Position numbers and translations under genes: made by a program. From NCBI GenBank assembly GCA_910584345.1, contig CAJTZX010000059.1, forward strand, positions 1 to 22,340: DNA of 22,340 nt, written 5' to 3'. Source of the DNA: an uncultured Eubacterium sp. Its GTDB lineage: Bacteria > Bacillota > Clostridia > Lachnospirales > Lachnospiraceae. The notes under the pieces were generated by a model that saw nothing but the letters and a program-made list of their open reading frames with translations, searched no databases and had not been told where the DNA came from. Of the stretch, positions 1 through 9,333 are shown piece after piece. Each line of letters begins with the position of its first letter. Position 1 is the first letter of the stretch.

Positions 1-40
1 ACTTTCTTCCTTTTCTTACTAACTGGTTAAATGTTGGCAT
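1..40 (-). CDS. rpsL: 30S ribosomal protein S12, N-terminal fragment (runs off window)
   Basis: Only the first 13 codons are inside the window. They read MPTFNQLVRKGRK, the near-invariant N-terminus of ribosomal protein S12, a decoding-centre protein of the small subunit. An AGGAGG ribosome-binding site lies 8 bases before the ATG. It follows rpoC on the same strand, as in the usual Firmicutes order rpoB-rpoC-(L7Ae-like)-rpsL-rpsG. Here no L7Ae-like gene lies between rpoC and rpsL. It has its own promoter and lies downstream of a strong terminator, so it starts a separate str-type operon. Confidence 0.93.
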   Translation of the reverse strand, partial: MPTFNQLVRKGRK

Positions 41-95
41 TATTTTCACCTCCTGTATTTTATATGATGTGCGCAACATTATCACACGCTAGAAT

Positions 96-124
96 ATTAT
101 ATATAGAGATTTTCAGAATGTCAA
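96..124 (-). promoter_or_regulatory. Sigma-A promoter of the rpsL (str) operon
   Basis: Read on the minus strand, TTGACA (119-124) is followed by a 17-base spacer and TATAAT (96-101). Both hexamers are perfect consensus. It lies between the rpoC terminator and the rpsL start, so it very probably drives the str operon, with an untranslated leader of about 50 bases. Confidence 0.9.
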
Positions 125-194
125 GGAAGATTTCTCTATTTCAGTATATTTCAGCATATTGCACTGTTTCCCATTTATTTTTCCCTGTTTTTAG

Positions 195-240
195 AAAAAA
201 ATACCATCGAAAGAAAAAATCTCTCTCGTGGTATTTTTCT
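195..240 (-). terminator. Intrinsic terminator of the rpoBC operon
   Basis: AAAAATACCA (197-206) is the exact reverse complement of 229-238. The arms continue inward through further pairs such as CGA/TCG. On the minus strand the hairpin is followed by a run of T. It lies about 40 bases after the rpoC stop and separates rpoC from the rpsL promoter. Confidence 0.88.
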
Positions 241-278
241 CAGTAAAATATAAATCGTATTTATTTTATCTGTATAGC

Positions 279-3200
279 CTAATCCATTAGAGCATATTCT
301 GCATCATCTGACGGATCTGGTACTTCCGCGTCATATGCAGGATCATCATACGTATCTTCTTTTTCCAATCCATCTGCATATGCCCTCATACTTGCTGCAT
401 CAGAAAACACCGGATGATCCGCTTCCTGCGCAGCCATATCACCTTCTTCGCTGTCTGATGCATACAGATCGTCATCTTCATCATCCATTGCAAATAACGC
501 TGTATGGCCGTTAGCTGCATCCGCATGTTCAGACGCGCCGGCGCCTTCATCAAATTCCATAAAATCTTCTTCTCCGAACAATTGCTCCTGTTCATTTACA
601 TCCGAATCAAGTTTAATGCTTCGATAACGCTTCATACCTGTACCTGCCGGAATCAGCTTACCGATAATAACATTCTCTTTCAGACCAATTAGCGGATCAA
701 TCTTGCCTTTAATTGCTGCCTCTGTCAGTACTTTCGTTGTCTCCTGGAAAGAAGCCGCCGATAAGAACGAATTTGTTGCCAGCGATGCTTTCGTAATACC
801 AAGCAGCACCTGCGCACCCTCCGCCGGTTCCATATCTTCTTTCACAAGCCTTTCGTTTGCATCTTCAAATTCCAGATTGTCTACCAATGTTCCTGGAAGA
901 AACTCTGAATCTCCATTGTTTTCAATTCGGATCTTCTTTAACATCTGGCGTACAATGACCTCAATATGTTTGTCATTGATTTCCACACCCTGCAGACGAT
1001 ATACTCGCTGTACTTCTCTCAGCAGATAGTCCTGAACGGCCCGGACTCCTTTGATCTTTAAAATATCATGTGGATTTACAGAACCTTCGGTCAGTTCATC
1101 TCCGGCTTCCAGTACTGCTCCGTCCATAACCTTAATACGCGAACCATATGGAATCAGATATGCTTTTGATTCCCCGGATTCCTGATTTGTTACAATGATC
1201 TCACGCTTCTTTTTTGTATCCTTAATCGTGGCAACACCGCCAAATTCTGTAATAATGGCAAGTCCCTTTGGCTTTCTTGCCTCAAACAGCTCCTCGACAC
1301 GAGGAAGACCCTGTGTAATATCATCTCCGGCAACCCCACCTGAGTGGAACGTACGCATCGTAAGCTGTGTACCCGGCTCACCGATCGACTGCGCTGCTAT
1401 AATACCTACTGCTTCACCAACCTGTACAGACTGTCCGGTCGCCATATTTGTACCGTAGCATTTTGCACACACACCGTCTAAGGAACGACACGTTAAAATT
1501 GTACGAATCTTTAATTTTGAGATTGGTTCTCCATTTTCATCCACACCGATACTCATAATCTTTTCTGCCCGTCTCGGCGTAATCATATGATTCGCTTTCA
1601 CGAGCACGTTACCATCTTTATCACAGACGGTCTCACAGGAGAAACGGCCTGTTAAGCGTTCCTGCAGACTCTCAATCTCTTCTTTGCCATCCATAAAAGC
1701 AGTAACTACCATTCCCGGAATCTCACGGTCTTTTCCTTCATTACAATCCAATTCACGTACAATCAACTCCTGGGATACATCTACCAGACGTCTCGTCAAG
1801 TATCCAGAGTCAGCCGTACGAAGCGCTGTATCAGACATTCCTTTTCTGGCCCCGTGTGCAGACATAAAATATTCCAATACGTCAAGTCCTTCACGGAAAT
1901 TAGACTTGATCGGCATCTCGATCGTCCTTCCGGTTGTATCTGCCATTAATCCACGCATACCTGCCAGCTGTTTGATCTGTTTATCAGAACCACGGGCACC
2001 GGAGTCAGCCATCATAAAAATATTATTATATTTATCCAGACCGGATAACAGCGCATGTGTCAGCTCATCATCCGTTTCTTTCCATACTTCAACAACTTCT
2101 TTGTAACGTTCTTCCTCTGTAATCAGGCCACGTTTATACTGCTTTGTAATTCTGTCTACCGTATTCTGTGCTTCATTAATCAGCTCAGGCTTTTGCGGCG
2201 GCACTGTCATATCCGAAATAGAAACGGTCATAGCAGCTCTTGTGGAATATTTATAGCCCATAGACTTAATATCATCCAACACCTCTGCAGTTGTAGTCGC
2301 GCCATGTACATTAATGACTTTCTCCAATATCTGCTTTAACTGCTTTTTAGCTACATGGAAATCCACTTCAAGCACCAATTCATTTTCCGGCTTGCTGCGG
2401 TCTACAAATCCCAAATCCTGAGGAATAATTTCATTAAAAATAAATCTTCCTAATGTAGATTCTACCGTTCCCGTTTTCACGCTTCCATCCGGCATTTTTC
2501 TGTTTACCCGCACATGAATTCTGCTGTGCAGCGTACATGCCTGATTTTCGTATGCCAGAATTGCTTCATTTACATTTTTATAATAAGAGCCTTCACCCAA
2601 AGAGCCTGGTCGTTCCTGTGTTAAATAGTAAATACCAAGTACCATATCCTGTGAAGGTACGGCAACCGGACCACCATCCGAAGGCTTTAATAAGTTATTT
2701 GGCGACAGCAGCATAAACCTGCATTCTGCCTGAGCTTCCTGTGATAATGGCAAATGGGCCGCCATCTGATCCCCATCAAAGTCTGCATTGTAAGCCGTAC
2801 ATACAAGCGGATGCAGCTTAATCGCTTTTCCTTCGACAAGAATTGGTTCAAATGCCTGAATACCAAGACGATGCAAGGTAGGCGCACGGTTTAGCATAAC
2901 CGGATGCTCTTTAATAACTTCTTCCAGAACATCCCATACCTCTGTCTGCAGACGCTCCACCATCTTTTTCGCACTCTTGATATTATGAGCCGTTCCATTA
3001 GAAACAAGCTCTTTCATTACAAAAGGTTTAAACAGCTCGATTGCCATTTCTTTCGGCAATCCGCACTGATATATTTTCAGTTCCGGCCCTACGACAATAA
3101 CAGACCGCCCGGAATAATCCACACGTTTTCCTAACAGATTTTGTCTGAAACGGCCGCCTTTTCCCTTTAACATGTCAGAAAGAGACTTCAGCGCACGGTT

Positions 3201-4151
3201 CCCAGGCCCGGTAACCGGACGTCCGCGCCTGCCATTATCTATCAAAGCATCGACCGCTTCCTGCAGCATACGTTTCTCATTTCTGACAATAATATCCGGT
3301 GCGCCAAGCTCCAACAGTCTGCGCAGTCGATTGTTGCGGTTAATAATTCTTCGATATAAGTCATTCAAATCAGACGTTGCAAAACGCCCGCCGTCCAGCT
3401 GTACCATTGGACGCAGATCCGGCGGAAGCACCGGAACAACTGTCATAATCATCCATTCCGGCTTATTTCCCGACTCATAAAATGCATCCACAACCTCCAG
3501 ACGCTTAATAATTCTTGCGCGTTTTTGTCCCGTCGCATCTTTCAGCGCTGCTTTTAATGAAACAGAATCTCTCTCCAGATCAATTGCCTGCAGCAGCTCT
3601 AAAATAGACTCTGCACCCATTCCTACACGAAAAGCGCTGCCGTACTTTTCTCTTGCTTCCTGATATTCATTTTCAGATAATACCTGCTTATAACTTAACT
3701 CCGTTGTCCCCGGATCCAGCACAATATATGAAGCAAAATACAGTACCTTTTCCAACGTCCTTGGAGACAAGTCCAAAATCAGTCCCATTCGGCTTGGTAT
3801 CCCTTTAAAATACCAGATATGGGAAACAGGAGCGGCAAGCTCAATATGTCCCATACGTTCTCTGCGGACACTGGCTTTCGTTATTTCAACGCCACAGCGG
3901 TCACAGACAACACCTTTATAGCGGATTTTCTTATATTTTCCGCAATGACACTCCCAATCTTTACTTGGTCCAAAGATTTTTTCACAATACAATCCATCTT
4001 TTTCCGGTTTTAAGGTCCGGTAATTAATCGTCTCCGGTTTTTTAACTTCCCCCTTCGACCATTCCCTGATTTTTTCCGGCGAGGCCAGACCAATCTGAAT
4101 AGCATCAAACTGAATTGGCTGATTGGTTTCTTCGTTCATTATTTCTGACAT
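279..4151 (-). CDS. rpoC: DNA-directed RNA polymerase subunit beta'
   Basis: This is the largest RNA polymerase subunit and carries the catalytic Mg site. The active-site motif NADFDGD is intact at about residues 455-461. The N-terminal zinc cluster (CHCGKY followed by VVCDRCG) and the second zinc cluster (CRSLDGVCAKCYG with an upstream CETVC) are present. The trigger-loop/bridge region and the switch-region sequence RVDYSGRSVI are also conserved. I place the start at the ATG at 4151 because GGGAG lies 8 bases upstream; a GTG at 4160 and an ATG at 4139 are alternatives. It begins 15 bases after the rpoB stop, so the two are cotranscribed. At 1290 residues it is longer than typical clostridial beta' because of an acidic tail of about 105 residues (from about 1185) rich in Asp, Glu and Ala. 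Confidence 0.98.
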   Translation of the reverse strand: MSEIMNEETNQPIQFDAIQIGLASPEKIREWSKGEVKKPETINYRTLKPEKDGLYCEKIFGPSKDWECHCGKYKKIRYKGVVCDRCGVEITKASVRRERMGHIELAAPVSHIWYFKGIPSRMGLILDLSPRTLEKVLYFASYIVLDPGTTELSYKQVLSENEYQEAREKYGSAFRVGMGAESILELLQAIDLERDSVSLKAALKDATGQKRARIIKRLEVVDAFYESGNKPEWMIMTVVPVLPPDLRPMVQLDGGRFATSDLNDLYRRIINRNNRLRRLLELGAPDIIVRNEKRMLQEAVDALIDNGRRGRPVTGPGNRALKSLSDMLKGKGGRFRQNLLGKRVDYSGRSVIVVGPELKIYQCGLPKEMAIELFKPFVMKELVSNGTAHNIKSAKKMVERLQTEVWDVLEEVIKEHPVMLNRAPTLHRLGIQAFEPILVEGKAIKLHPLVCTAYNADFDGDQMAAHLPLSQEAQAECRFMLLSPNNLLKPSDGGPVAVPSQDMVLGIYYLTQERPGSLGEGSYYKNVNEAILAYENQACTLHSRIHVRVNRKMPDGSVKTGTVESTLGRFIFNEIIPQDLGFVDRSKPENELVLEVDFHVAKKQLKQILEKVINVHGATTTAEVLDDIKSMGYKYSTRAAMTVSISDMTVPPQKPELINEAQNTVDRITKQYKRGLITEEERYKEVVEVWKETDDELTHALLSGLDKYNNIFMMADSGARGSDKQIKQLAGMRGLMADTTGRTIEMPIKSNFREGLDVLEYFMSAHGARKGMSDTALRTADSGYLTRRLVDVSQELIVRELDCNEGKDREIPGMVVTAFMDGKEEIESLQERLTGRFSCETVCDKDGNVLVKANHMITPRRAEKIMSIGVDENGEPISKLKIRTILTCRSLDGVCAKCYGTNMATGQSVQVGEAVGIIAAQSIGEPGTQLTMRTFHSGGVAGDDITQGLPRVEELFEARKPKGLAIITEFGGVATIKDTKKKREIIVTNQESGESKAYLIPYGSRIKVMDGAVLEAGDELTEGSVNPHDILKIKGVRAVQDYLLREVQRVYRLQGVEINDKHIEVIVRQMLKKIRIENNGDSEFLPGTLVDNLEFEDANERLVKEDMEPAEGAQVLLGITKASLATNSFLSAASFQETTKVLTEAAIKGKIDPLIGLKENVIIGKLIPAGTGMKRYRSIKLDSDVNEQEQLFGEEDFMEFDEGAGASEHADAANGHTALFAMDDEDDDLYASDSEEGDMAAQEADHPVFSDAASMRAYADGLEKEDTYDDPAYDAEVPDPSDDAEYALMD

Positions 4152-4166
4152 ATATGGCACTCCCTT

Positions 4167-7100
4167 CTATTCCATATCTGAACCGTCATCATCAAAATCA
4201 TCTACAAAAATAGAATCATCCTCATCTTCTTCCAGCTCATCTTCTTCTGCATCTACAAGTTCTTCGCTCTCCGCATCAAACTCCTTCTTGGAAAATCCCA
4301 TTTTACTGAAAGATTCACTGCTTTCAAATGCAAAATCCTTGTCTCCCGATATAATAGAATTTAAATCTGTATTACCATATTCACTCGTTTCCATCAACTG
4401 CACTTCATTGCGGTACTCATCCAACACCCTGACGTCGAGCGCCAATGACTGCAGCTCCTTAAGCAATACTTTAAAGGACTCCGGGATACCTGGCTCCGGT
4501 ATATTTTCTCCCTTGATAATTGCTTCATAAGTCTTCACACGTCCAACGACATCATCGGATTTTACCGTCAAAATCTCCTGCAGCGTATAAGACGCTCCAT
4601 AAGCTTCCAGCGCCCATACTTCCATTTCTCCGAAACGCTGTCCGCCAAACTGCGCTTTACCGCCTAACGGCTGCTGCGTTACTAAAGAATACGGCCCAGT
4701 TGACCGTGCATGAATCTTATCATCTACAAGATGATGAAGCTTCAAATAATGCATGTGGCCAATCGTTACCGGTGAATCAAAATATTCTCCTGTACGCCCG
4801 TCACGCAGCTGTACCTTTCCATCTCTGGATATCGGAACACCTTTCCACACTTCCCTGTGATCCCTGTGATCGGATAAATACTGGATAACGTCTTCACGCA
4901 GCTGATCCTGATACTTTGCCTCAAATTCTTCCCACTCCATATTGACATAATCGTTTGCCAATTCCAGAGTATCCTGAATATCCACTTCTCTTGCGCCATC
5001 AAATACCGGCGTCTCAATATTAAATCCAAGCGCTTTTGCTGCAAGACTTAAATGAATTTCCAATACCTGCCCGATATTCATACGCGAAGGCACGCCAAGC
5101 GGATTTAACACAATATCCAACGGACGCCCATTTGGTAAAAACGGCATATCTTCTACCGGAAGCACACGGGAAACCACACCCTTGTTTCCATGACGTCCGG
5201 CCATTTTATCTCCTACAGAAATCTTTCTCTTCTGTGCTATATAAATACGAACTGCCTGATTAACACCCGGCGACAATTCGTCTCCATTATCTCTCGTAAA
5301 TACTTTTGCGTCTACAACAATACCATATTCACCATGCGGCACTTTTAATGAAGTATCACGCACTTCTCTGGCTTTTTCACCAAAAATCGCACGAAGCAGC
5401 CTTTCTTCTGCAGTTAGCTCCGTCTCTCCTTTTGGAGTTACTTTTCCAACCAGAATGTCCCCAGCACGCACCTCTGCACCAATACGGATAATCCCTCTTT
5501 CATCCAGATCTTTTAACGCATCATCACCAACGCCCGGCACATCTCTTGTAATTTCTTCTGGCCCCAGCTTTGTGTCTCGTGCTTCTGCTTCATATTCCTC
5601 TATATGAATTGATGTATACACATCATCCTGTACTAATCGTTCGCTTAATAATACAGCATCTTCATAGTTATAACCTTCCCATGTCATAAATCCAATGAGC
5701 GGATTCTTTCCAAGCGCCAGCTCACCTTGTGAAGTAGACGGCCCGTCTGCAATAACCTCGCCTGCCTCTACATGTTCGCCTTTAAATACAACCGGTCTTT
5801 GGTTATAACAGTTGCTTTGATTACTTCTTGTAAATTTAGACAACCGATACGTATTCAGCGTACCGTCATCATTTCGAATTTTTATTTCATTTGATACGGA
5901 ACTCTCCACCGTACCAGCTTTCTTTGCTACTACGCAAACACCTGAGTCAACAGCCGCTTTTGGCTCCATACCGGTACCGACAACAGGCGCTTCTGTTGTT
6001 AAAAGCGGTACTGCCTGCCGCTGCATATTAGATCCCATCAGCGCACGATTTGCATCGTCGTTTTGCAGGAAAGGAATCAACGCTGTAGCTACAGAAAACA
6101 CCATCTTTGGAGATACATCCATATAATCAAACATTGTCTTGTCGTATTCCTGTGTTTCCTCCAAATAACGACCGGATACGGAATTACGCACAAAATGCCC
6201 GTTTTCATCCAGCTTTTCATTCGCCTGTGCTACATGGTAATTATCTTCTTCATCCGCCGTCATATAAACAACTTCTTCTGTAACCCTCGGATTCTTCGGA
6301 TCCGATTTATCAATTTTACGATACGGCGCTTCAACAAATCCATATTCATTAATTCTTGCATAACAAGCCAGCGAATTAATCAAACCGATATTTGGTCCTT
6401 CAGGTGTCTCAATCGGGCACATTCTCCCATAATGGGAATAATGCACGTCACGCACCTCAAATCCGGCACGATCTCTGGACAAACCACCTGGTCCCAATGC
6501 AGACAAACGTCTTTTATGTGTCAATTCCCCAAGCGGATTGTTCTGATCCATGAACTGTGACAACTGGGAGGAACCAAAGAACTCTTTTACCGCCGCTGTT
6601 ACCGGTTTAATATTAATCAGACTTTGCGGAGAAATCCCCTCCAAATCCTGCGTCGTCATACGCTCCCGCACAACTCTCTCCAAACGCGACAGACCGATAC
6701 GATATTGATTCTGCAGCAGCTCCCCAACTGCACGAATACGGCGATTTCCTAAATGATCTATATCATCGTCATTTCCAATTTCCCATTCCAGATGCATATT
6801 ATAATTAATAGAGGCAAAAATATCTTCCTTCGTAATATGCTTCGGAATAAGCAGATTTATATTTTTACGAAACAGCGCTTTTAATTCTTCATCATCTGCG
6901 CCTTCATTTTCTTCTAAAAGCTTTTTCAATGCCGGATAATAAACCAGCTCACGAATGCCAATTTCACTCGGATCGATCTGCGGACACCAAACACTGAAAT
7001 CTACCATCATCGAAGATAGAACTTTCACATTGCGTTCCTCTGTCTGAATCCAGACATACGGAATCGCTGCATTCTGAATCTTTTCGGATGCTTCACGAGA

Positions 7101-8051
7101 TAACGTTGTTCCCGGCTGCAGCTCGATGACTTCTCCTGTCTCCGGATCAGGGAAAGAAACCGCTTCTGCAAGCACCTGCCCTTTCAGCCGGTTTTTAAAA
7201 TGAAGCTTTTTATTAAATTTGTAACGTCCGACTTTTGCCAGATCATATCTTCTCGGATCAAAAAACATTGCTGTAATCAAGCTTTCCGCACTGTCCACAG
7301 TCAACGGCTCACCCGGACGGATTTTCTTATATAATTCTAACAAACCCTGTTCATAATTCGTTGCAACATCTTTTCCAAAACTTGCAACAATCTTTGGCTC
7401 TTCCCCAAACAAATCTATAATTTCCTGATTTGTCCCGACACCAAGTGCACGAACGAGCACTGTAATGGGCACCTTTCTTGTCCGGTCTACACGAACATAA
7501 AATACGTCATTGGAGTCCGTCTCGTATTCCAGCCATGCGCCACGGTTTGGAATAACGGTACAGGAATATAAAGTCTTGCCGACTTTGTCATGAGAAATCG
7601 CATAGTAAATACCAGGAGAACGCACTAACTGACTAACAATTACACGTTCCGCGCCATTAATTACAAACGTACCCGTTTCAGTCATTAACGGAAGATCACC
7701 CATAAAAATCTCATGGTCATTGATCTCGCCATTTTCTTTGTTATACAGTCTGACTTTTACCTTCAAAGGAGCCGCATAAGTCGCATCTCGTTCTTTACAC
7801 TCTGGAATCGTATATTTCACATCATCTTCACACAATGTAAAGTCAATAAAATCCAGACTCAGATGTCCGCTGTAATCGGAAATCGGAGAGATGTCTTGAA
7901 ATACTTCTTTCAGCCCTTCTTTTAAGAACCACTGATAGGAATCTTTTTGGACTTCAATCAGATTCGGCATTTCCAGAACCTCTTTTTGTCTCGAGTAACT
8001 CATACGTATACTTCTGCCAGTATTTACCGGACGTATTCTGTTCTTCTCCAT
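4167..8051 (-). CDS. rpoB: DNA-directed RNA polymerase subunit beta
   Basis: This is the second large catalytic subunit of RNA polymerase, 1294 residues from the ATG at 8051. That start follows a GAGAGGTG ribosome-binding site by about 9 bases. The frame stays open upstream to 8195, but those codons lie in the leader and promoter and do not resemble RpoB. The rifampicin-binding cluster reads SQLSQFMDQNNPL, then THKRRLSALGPGG. The usual resistance positions (E. coli Q513, D516, H526, S531) carry wild-type residues. The C-terminal region with GGQRFGEMEVWALEAYGA is complete. The last 35 or so residues are almost entirely acidic, an addition beyond the conserved core. It heads the rpoB-rpoC unit, with a promoter and structured leader upstream. 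Confidence 0.98.
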   Translation of the reverse strand: MEKNRIRPVNTGRSIRMSYSRQKEVLEMPNLIEVQKDSYQWFLKEGLKEVFQDISPISDYSGHLSLDFIDFTLCEDDVKYTIPECKERDATYAAPLKVKVRLYNKENGEINDHEIFMGDLPLMTETGTFVINGAERVIVSQLVRSPGIYYAISHDKVGKTLYSCTVIPNRGAWLEYETDSNDVFYVRVDRTRKVPITVLVRALGVGTNQEIIDLFGEEPKIVASFGKDVATNYEQGLLELYKKIRPGEPLTVDSAESLITAMFFDPRRYDLAKVGRYKFNKKLHFKNRLKGQVLAEAVSFPDPETGEVIELQPGTTLSREASEKIQNAAIPYVWIQTEERNVKVLSSMMVDFSVWCPQIDPSEIGIRELVYYPALKKLLEENEGADDEELKALFRKNINLLIPKHITKEDIFASINYNMHLEWEIGNDDDIDHLGNRRIRAVGELLQNQYRIGLSRLERVVRERMTTQDLEGISPQSLINIKPVTAAVKEFFGSSQLSQFMDQNNPLGELTHKRRLSALGPGGLSRDRAGFEVRDVHYSHYGRMCPIETPEGPNIGLINSLACYARINEYGFVEAPYRKIDKSDPKNPRVTEEVVYMTADEEDNYHVAQANEKLDENGHFVRNSVSGRYLEETQEYDKTMFDYMDVSPKMVFSVATALIPFLQNDDANRALMGSNMQRQAVPLLTTEAPVVGTGMEPKAAVDSGVCVVAKKAGTVESSVSNEIKIRNDDGTLNTYRLSKFTRSNQSNCYNQRPVVFKGEHVEAGEVIADGPSTSQGELALGKNPLIGFMTWEGYNYEDAVLLSERLVQDDVYTSIHIEEYEAEARDTKLGPEEITRDVPGVGDDALKDLDERGIIRIGAEVRAGDILVGKVTPKGETELTAEERLLRAIFGEKAREVRDTSLKVPHGEYGIVVDAKVFTRDNGDELSPGVNQAVRIYIAQKRKISVGDKMAGRHGNKGVVSRVLPVEDMPFLPNGRPLDIVLNPLGVPSRMNIGQVLEIHLSLAAKALGFNIETPVFDGAREVDIQDTLELANDYVNMEWEEFEAKYQDQLREDVIQYLSDHRDHREVWKGVPISRDGKVQLRDGRTGEYFDSPVTIGHMHYLKLHHLVDDKIHARSTGPYSLVTQQPLGGKAQFGGQRFGEMEVWALEAYGASYTLQEILTVKSDDVVGRVKTYEAIIKGENIPEPGIPESFKVLLKELQSLALDVRVLDEYRNEVQLMETSEYGNTDLNSIISGDKDFAFESSESFSKMGFSKKEFDAESEELVDAEEDELEEDEDDSIFVDDFDDDGSDME

Positions 8052-8084
8052 ATGACGTTTCACCTCTCGTTCTTTATTTTCAAC

Positions 8085-8180
8085 AAAAAAAGCACATATA
8101 GATATGGGCTGCAACTTTGCTACAATATGTTGTAGTATCGTAAAAAAGCGCAAAAAAGCCGATTTGCACAATAAGTGCAA
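8085..8180 (-). promoter_or_regulatory. Structured 5' leader of rpoB with several hairpins and U-tracts
   Basis: On the minus-strand transcript three hairpins occur in series. TTGCAC/GTGCAA (8164-8180, 5-base loop) would lie at the extreme 5' end if the promoter at 8186-8215 is used. CTACAA/TTGTAG (8120-8135, 4-base loop) comes next. A weaker imperfect stem (8092-8109) is followed directly by seven T residues (8085-8091). T-runs also follow the first hairpin. The arrangement suggests a transcript-stabilising 5' hairpin and possibly an attenuator before rpoB. I do not recognise it as a named RNA family. Confidence 0.45.
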
Positions 8181-8185
8181 CGTAT

Positions 8186-8215
8186 ATGATAGCACAAGTC
8201 CTGCTGGTTCGTCAA
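8186..8215 (-). promoter_or_regulatory. Sigma-A promoter of rpoBC
   Basis: On the minus strand, TTGACG (8210-8215), an 18-base spacer and TATCAT (8186-8191) make a good sigma-A promoter. It lies between the rplL terminator and rpoB, giving a leader of roughly 130 bases. Confidence 0.7.
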
Positions 8216-8240
8216 GGATTATTTTCCAAAATTTTATAAT

Positions 8241-8270
8241 AAAAAAGCAGCTCTGTTAAGAACTGCTTTT
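8241..8270 (-). terminator. rplL-rpoB intergenic terminator/attenuator
   Basis: On the minus strand AAAAGCAGTTC pairs with GAGCTGCTTTT (one G-U pair) around a 6-base TTAACA loop, followed by T residues. It starts 16 bases after the rplL stop. Partial termination here is known in other bacteria to lower rpoBC relative to rplJL. A separate rpoB promoter lies just beyond it. Confidence 0.8.
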
Positions 8271-8285
8271 CTCACCTGCATCAAG

Positions 8286-8651
8286 CTATTTTAATGTAAC
8301 CTTAGCGCCTTCAGCTTCCAATTTTGCTTTCAATTCTTCTGCAGAAGCCTTATCAGCCTGCTCTTTTACAACCTTCGGAGCATTGTCTACAACTTCTTTT
8401 GCTTCCTTTAAGCCCAGACCTGTAGCTTCACGAACCACTTTAATAACTTTAACTTTGTTCGGGCCAACTTCTGTCAGCTCTACGTCAAATTCTGTCTTCT
8501 CTTCTGCTGCTTCTGCTGCGCCGCCTGCTGCTGCAACAACAACGCCTGCTGCTGCAGATACGCCGAATTCTTCTTCACATGCTTTTACTAAGTCATTTAA
8601 CTCTAATACGGTTAAGCCTTTGATTACCTCAATGATCTCAGCTGTAGTCAT
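8286..8651 (-). CDS. rplL: 50S ribosomal protein L7/L12
   Basis: This is the 121-residue stalk protein that recruits and activates translational GTPases; it binds L10 as dimers. It shows the N-terminal dimerisation domain, an Ala/Gly/Val-rich hinge (about residues 33-50), and the C-terminal domain with GLGLKEAKEVVDNAP and a KVIKVVRE helix. Length is typical. An AGGAGG site precedes the ATG by 8 bases. It is 44 bases downstream of rplJ and shares its promoter and leader. Confidence 0.98.
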   Translation of the reverse strand: MTTAEIIEVIKGLTVLELNDLVKACEEEFGVSAAAGVVVAAAGGAAEAAEEKTEFDVELTEVGPNKVKVIKVVREATGLGLKEAKEVVDNAPKVVKEQADKASAEELKAKLEAEGAKVTLK

Positions 8652-8695
8652 TTTTATTTCCTCCTAAATTTTCGATTCTGTTTTCTTTCACAATT

Positions 8696-9241
8696 TTAAG
8701 CTTCTGCCGGAGCTTCCTCTGTTGAAGCTTCAGCCTCTGCCGGAGCAGCTTCTCCTTCGCCATCCTTCTCTGCAATCTGCTTGATAACACGAGCAAAGTT
8801 GGTAATCGGAGACTGGAAGCTTCCAAGCAGTCTGGACAGTAATTCTTCTCTGGACGGAATACTTGAAATCTCTTTCATTGCTTCCGTATCATAGAAGTTG
8901 CCTTCTACAACACCGGCTTTAATCTCCAATGCCGGAGCTGTCTTTGCAAATTTTGCAAGAATTCTAGCCGGAGCTGTCGCATCATCTTTCGAAATAGCGA
9001 TAGCGTTTGGCCCTTCCAGGGAATCTGTAAGGCTTTCGAACTCTGTACCTTTAAAAGCAAAATTCATCAATGTATTTTTGTATACCTTGTACGTAATGCC
9101 AGCTTCTCTTAATTCTTTACGAAGCTGTGTATCCTGCGCAACGGTAAGGCCGCGGTAATCAACGATTACAACAGACTGGGCATCTTTGATATTATCAGCA
9201 ATTTCCTGCACGATCGGCTGCTTTAATTCTACTTTTGCCAC
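8696..9241 (-). CDS. rplJ: 50S ribosomal protein L10
   Basis: This is the stalk base protein that anchors L7/L12 to 23S rRNA and represses its own operon by binding the leader RNA. The 181 residues include the conserved VVDYRGLTVAQ segment near residue 30. A C-terminal tail is rich in Ala and Glu, longer than the minimal family. The start codon is GTG (9239-9241), supported by AAGGAGGTG 7 bases upstream. The leader at 9297-9411 matches the L10-type autoregulatory design. Confidence 0.97.
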   Translation of the reverse strand: MAKVELKQPIVQEIADNIKDAQSVVIVDYRGLTVAQDTQLRKELREAGITYKVYKNTLMNFAFKGTEFESLTDSLEGPNAIAISKDDATAPARILAKFAKTAPALEIKAGVVEGNFYDTEAMKEISSIPSREELLSRLLGSFQSPITNFARVIKQIAEKDGEGEAAPAEAEASTEEAPAEA

Positions 9242-9296
9242 GAATGAGCACCTCCTTCATTTATTTTTATTGCTCAGTTCCGAGTTATTCTAATAA

Positions 9297-9333
9297 ATAA
9301 TAAGCCTCCCTGCAAGACAGAGAGGCTTATTAT
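9297..9333 (-). terminator. Attenuator terminator in the rplJ leader
   Basis: AATAAGCCTCCCTG (9299-9312) pairs with CAGAGAGGCTTATT (9318-9331) with one mismatch and a 5-base loop, with further A-T pairs outside. On the minus strand ATTTATT follows. It sits about 55 bases before the rplJ start, inside the leader, so it is expected to act as the transcription-attenuation switch of the L10 leader and not as an operon end. Confidence 0.85.

Noticed and set aside
31..246. 71-residue open frame on the plus strand
   Set aside because: It covers the rpsL promoter and rpoC terminator, has no ribosome-binding site and is low-complexity.
6545..6610. Possible rifampicin-resistance change in rpoB
   Set aside because: All classical resistance positions in the cluster carry wild-type residues.
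703..7925. Numerous 60-165-residue frames opposite or within rpoC and rpoB
   Set aside because: They are alternate-frame readings of highly conserved genes with no start signals of their own.
8052..8195. In-frame N-terminal extension of rpoB starting at 8195
   Set aside because: The extra residues do not look like RpoB, overlap the promoter and hairpins, and lack a ribosome-binding site. The ATG at 8051 has one.
8520..8570. GCTGCT-rich tract in rplL as a possible simple repeat
   Set aside because: It encodes the Ala-rich hinge of L7/L12, a normal feature of the protein.
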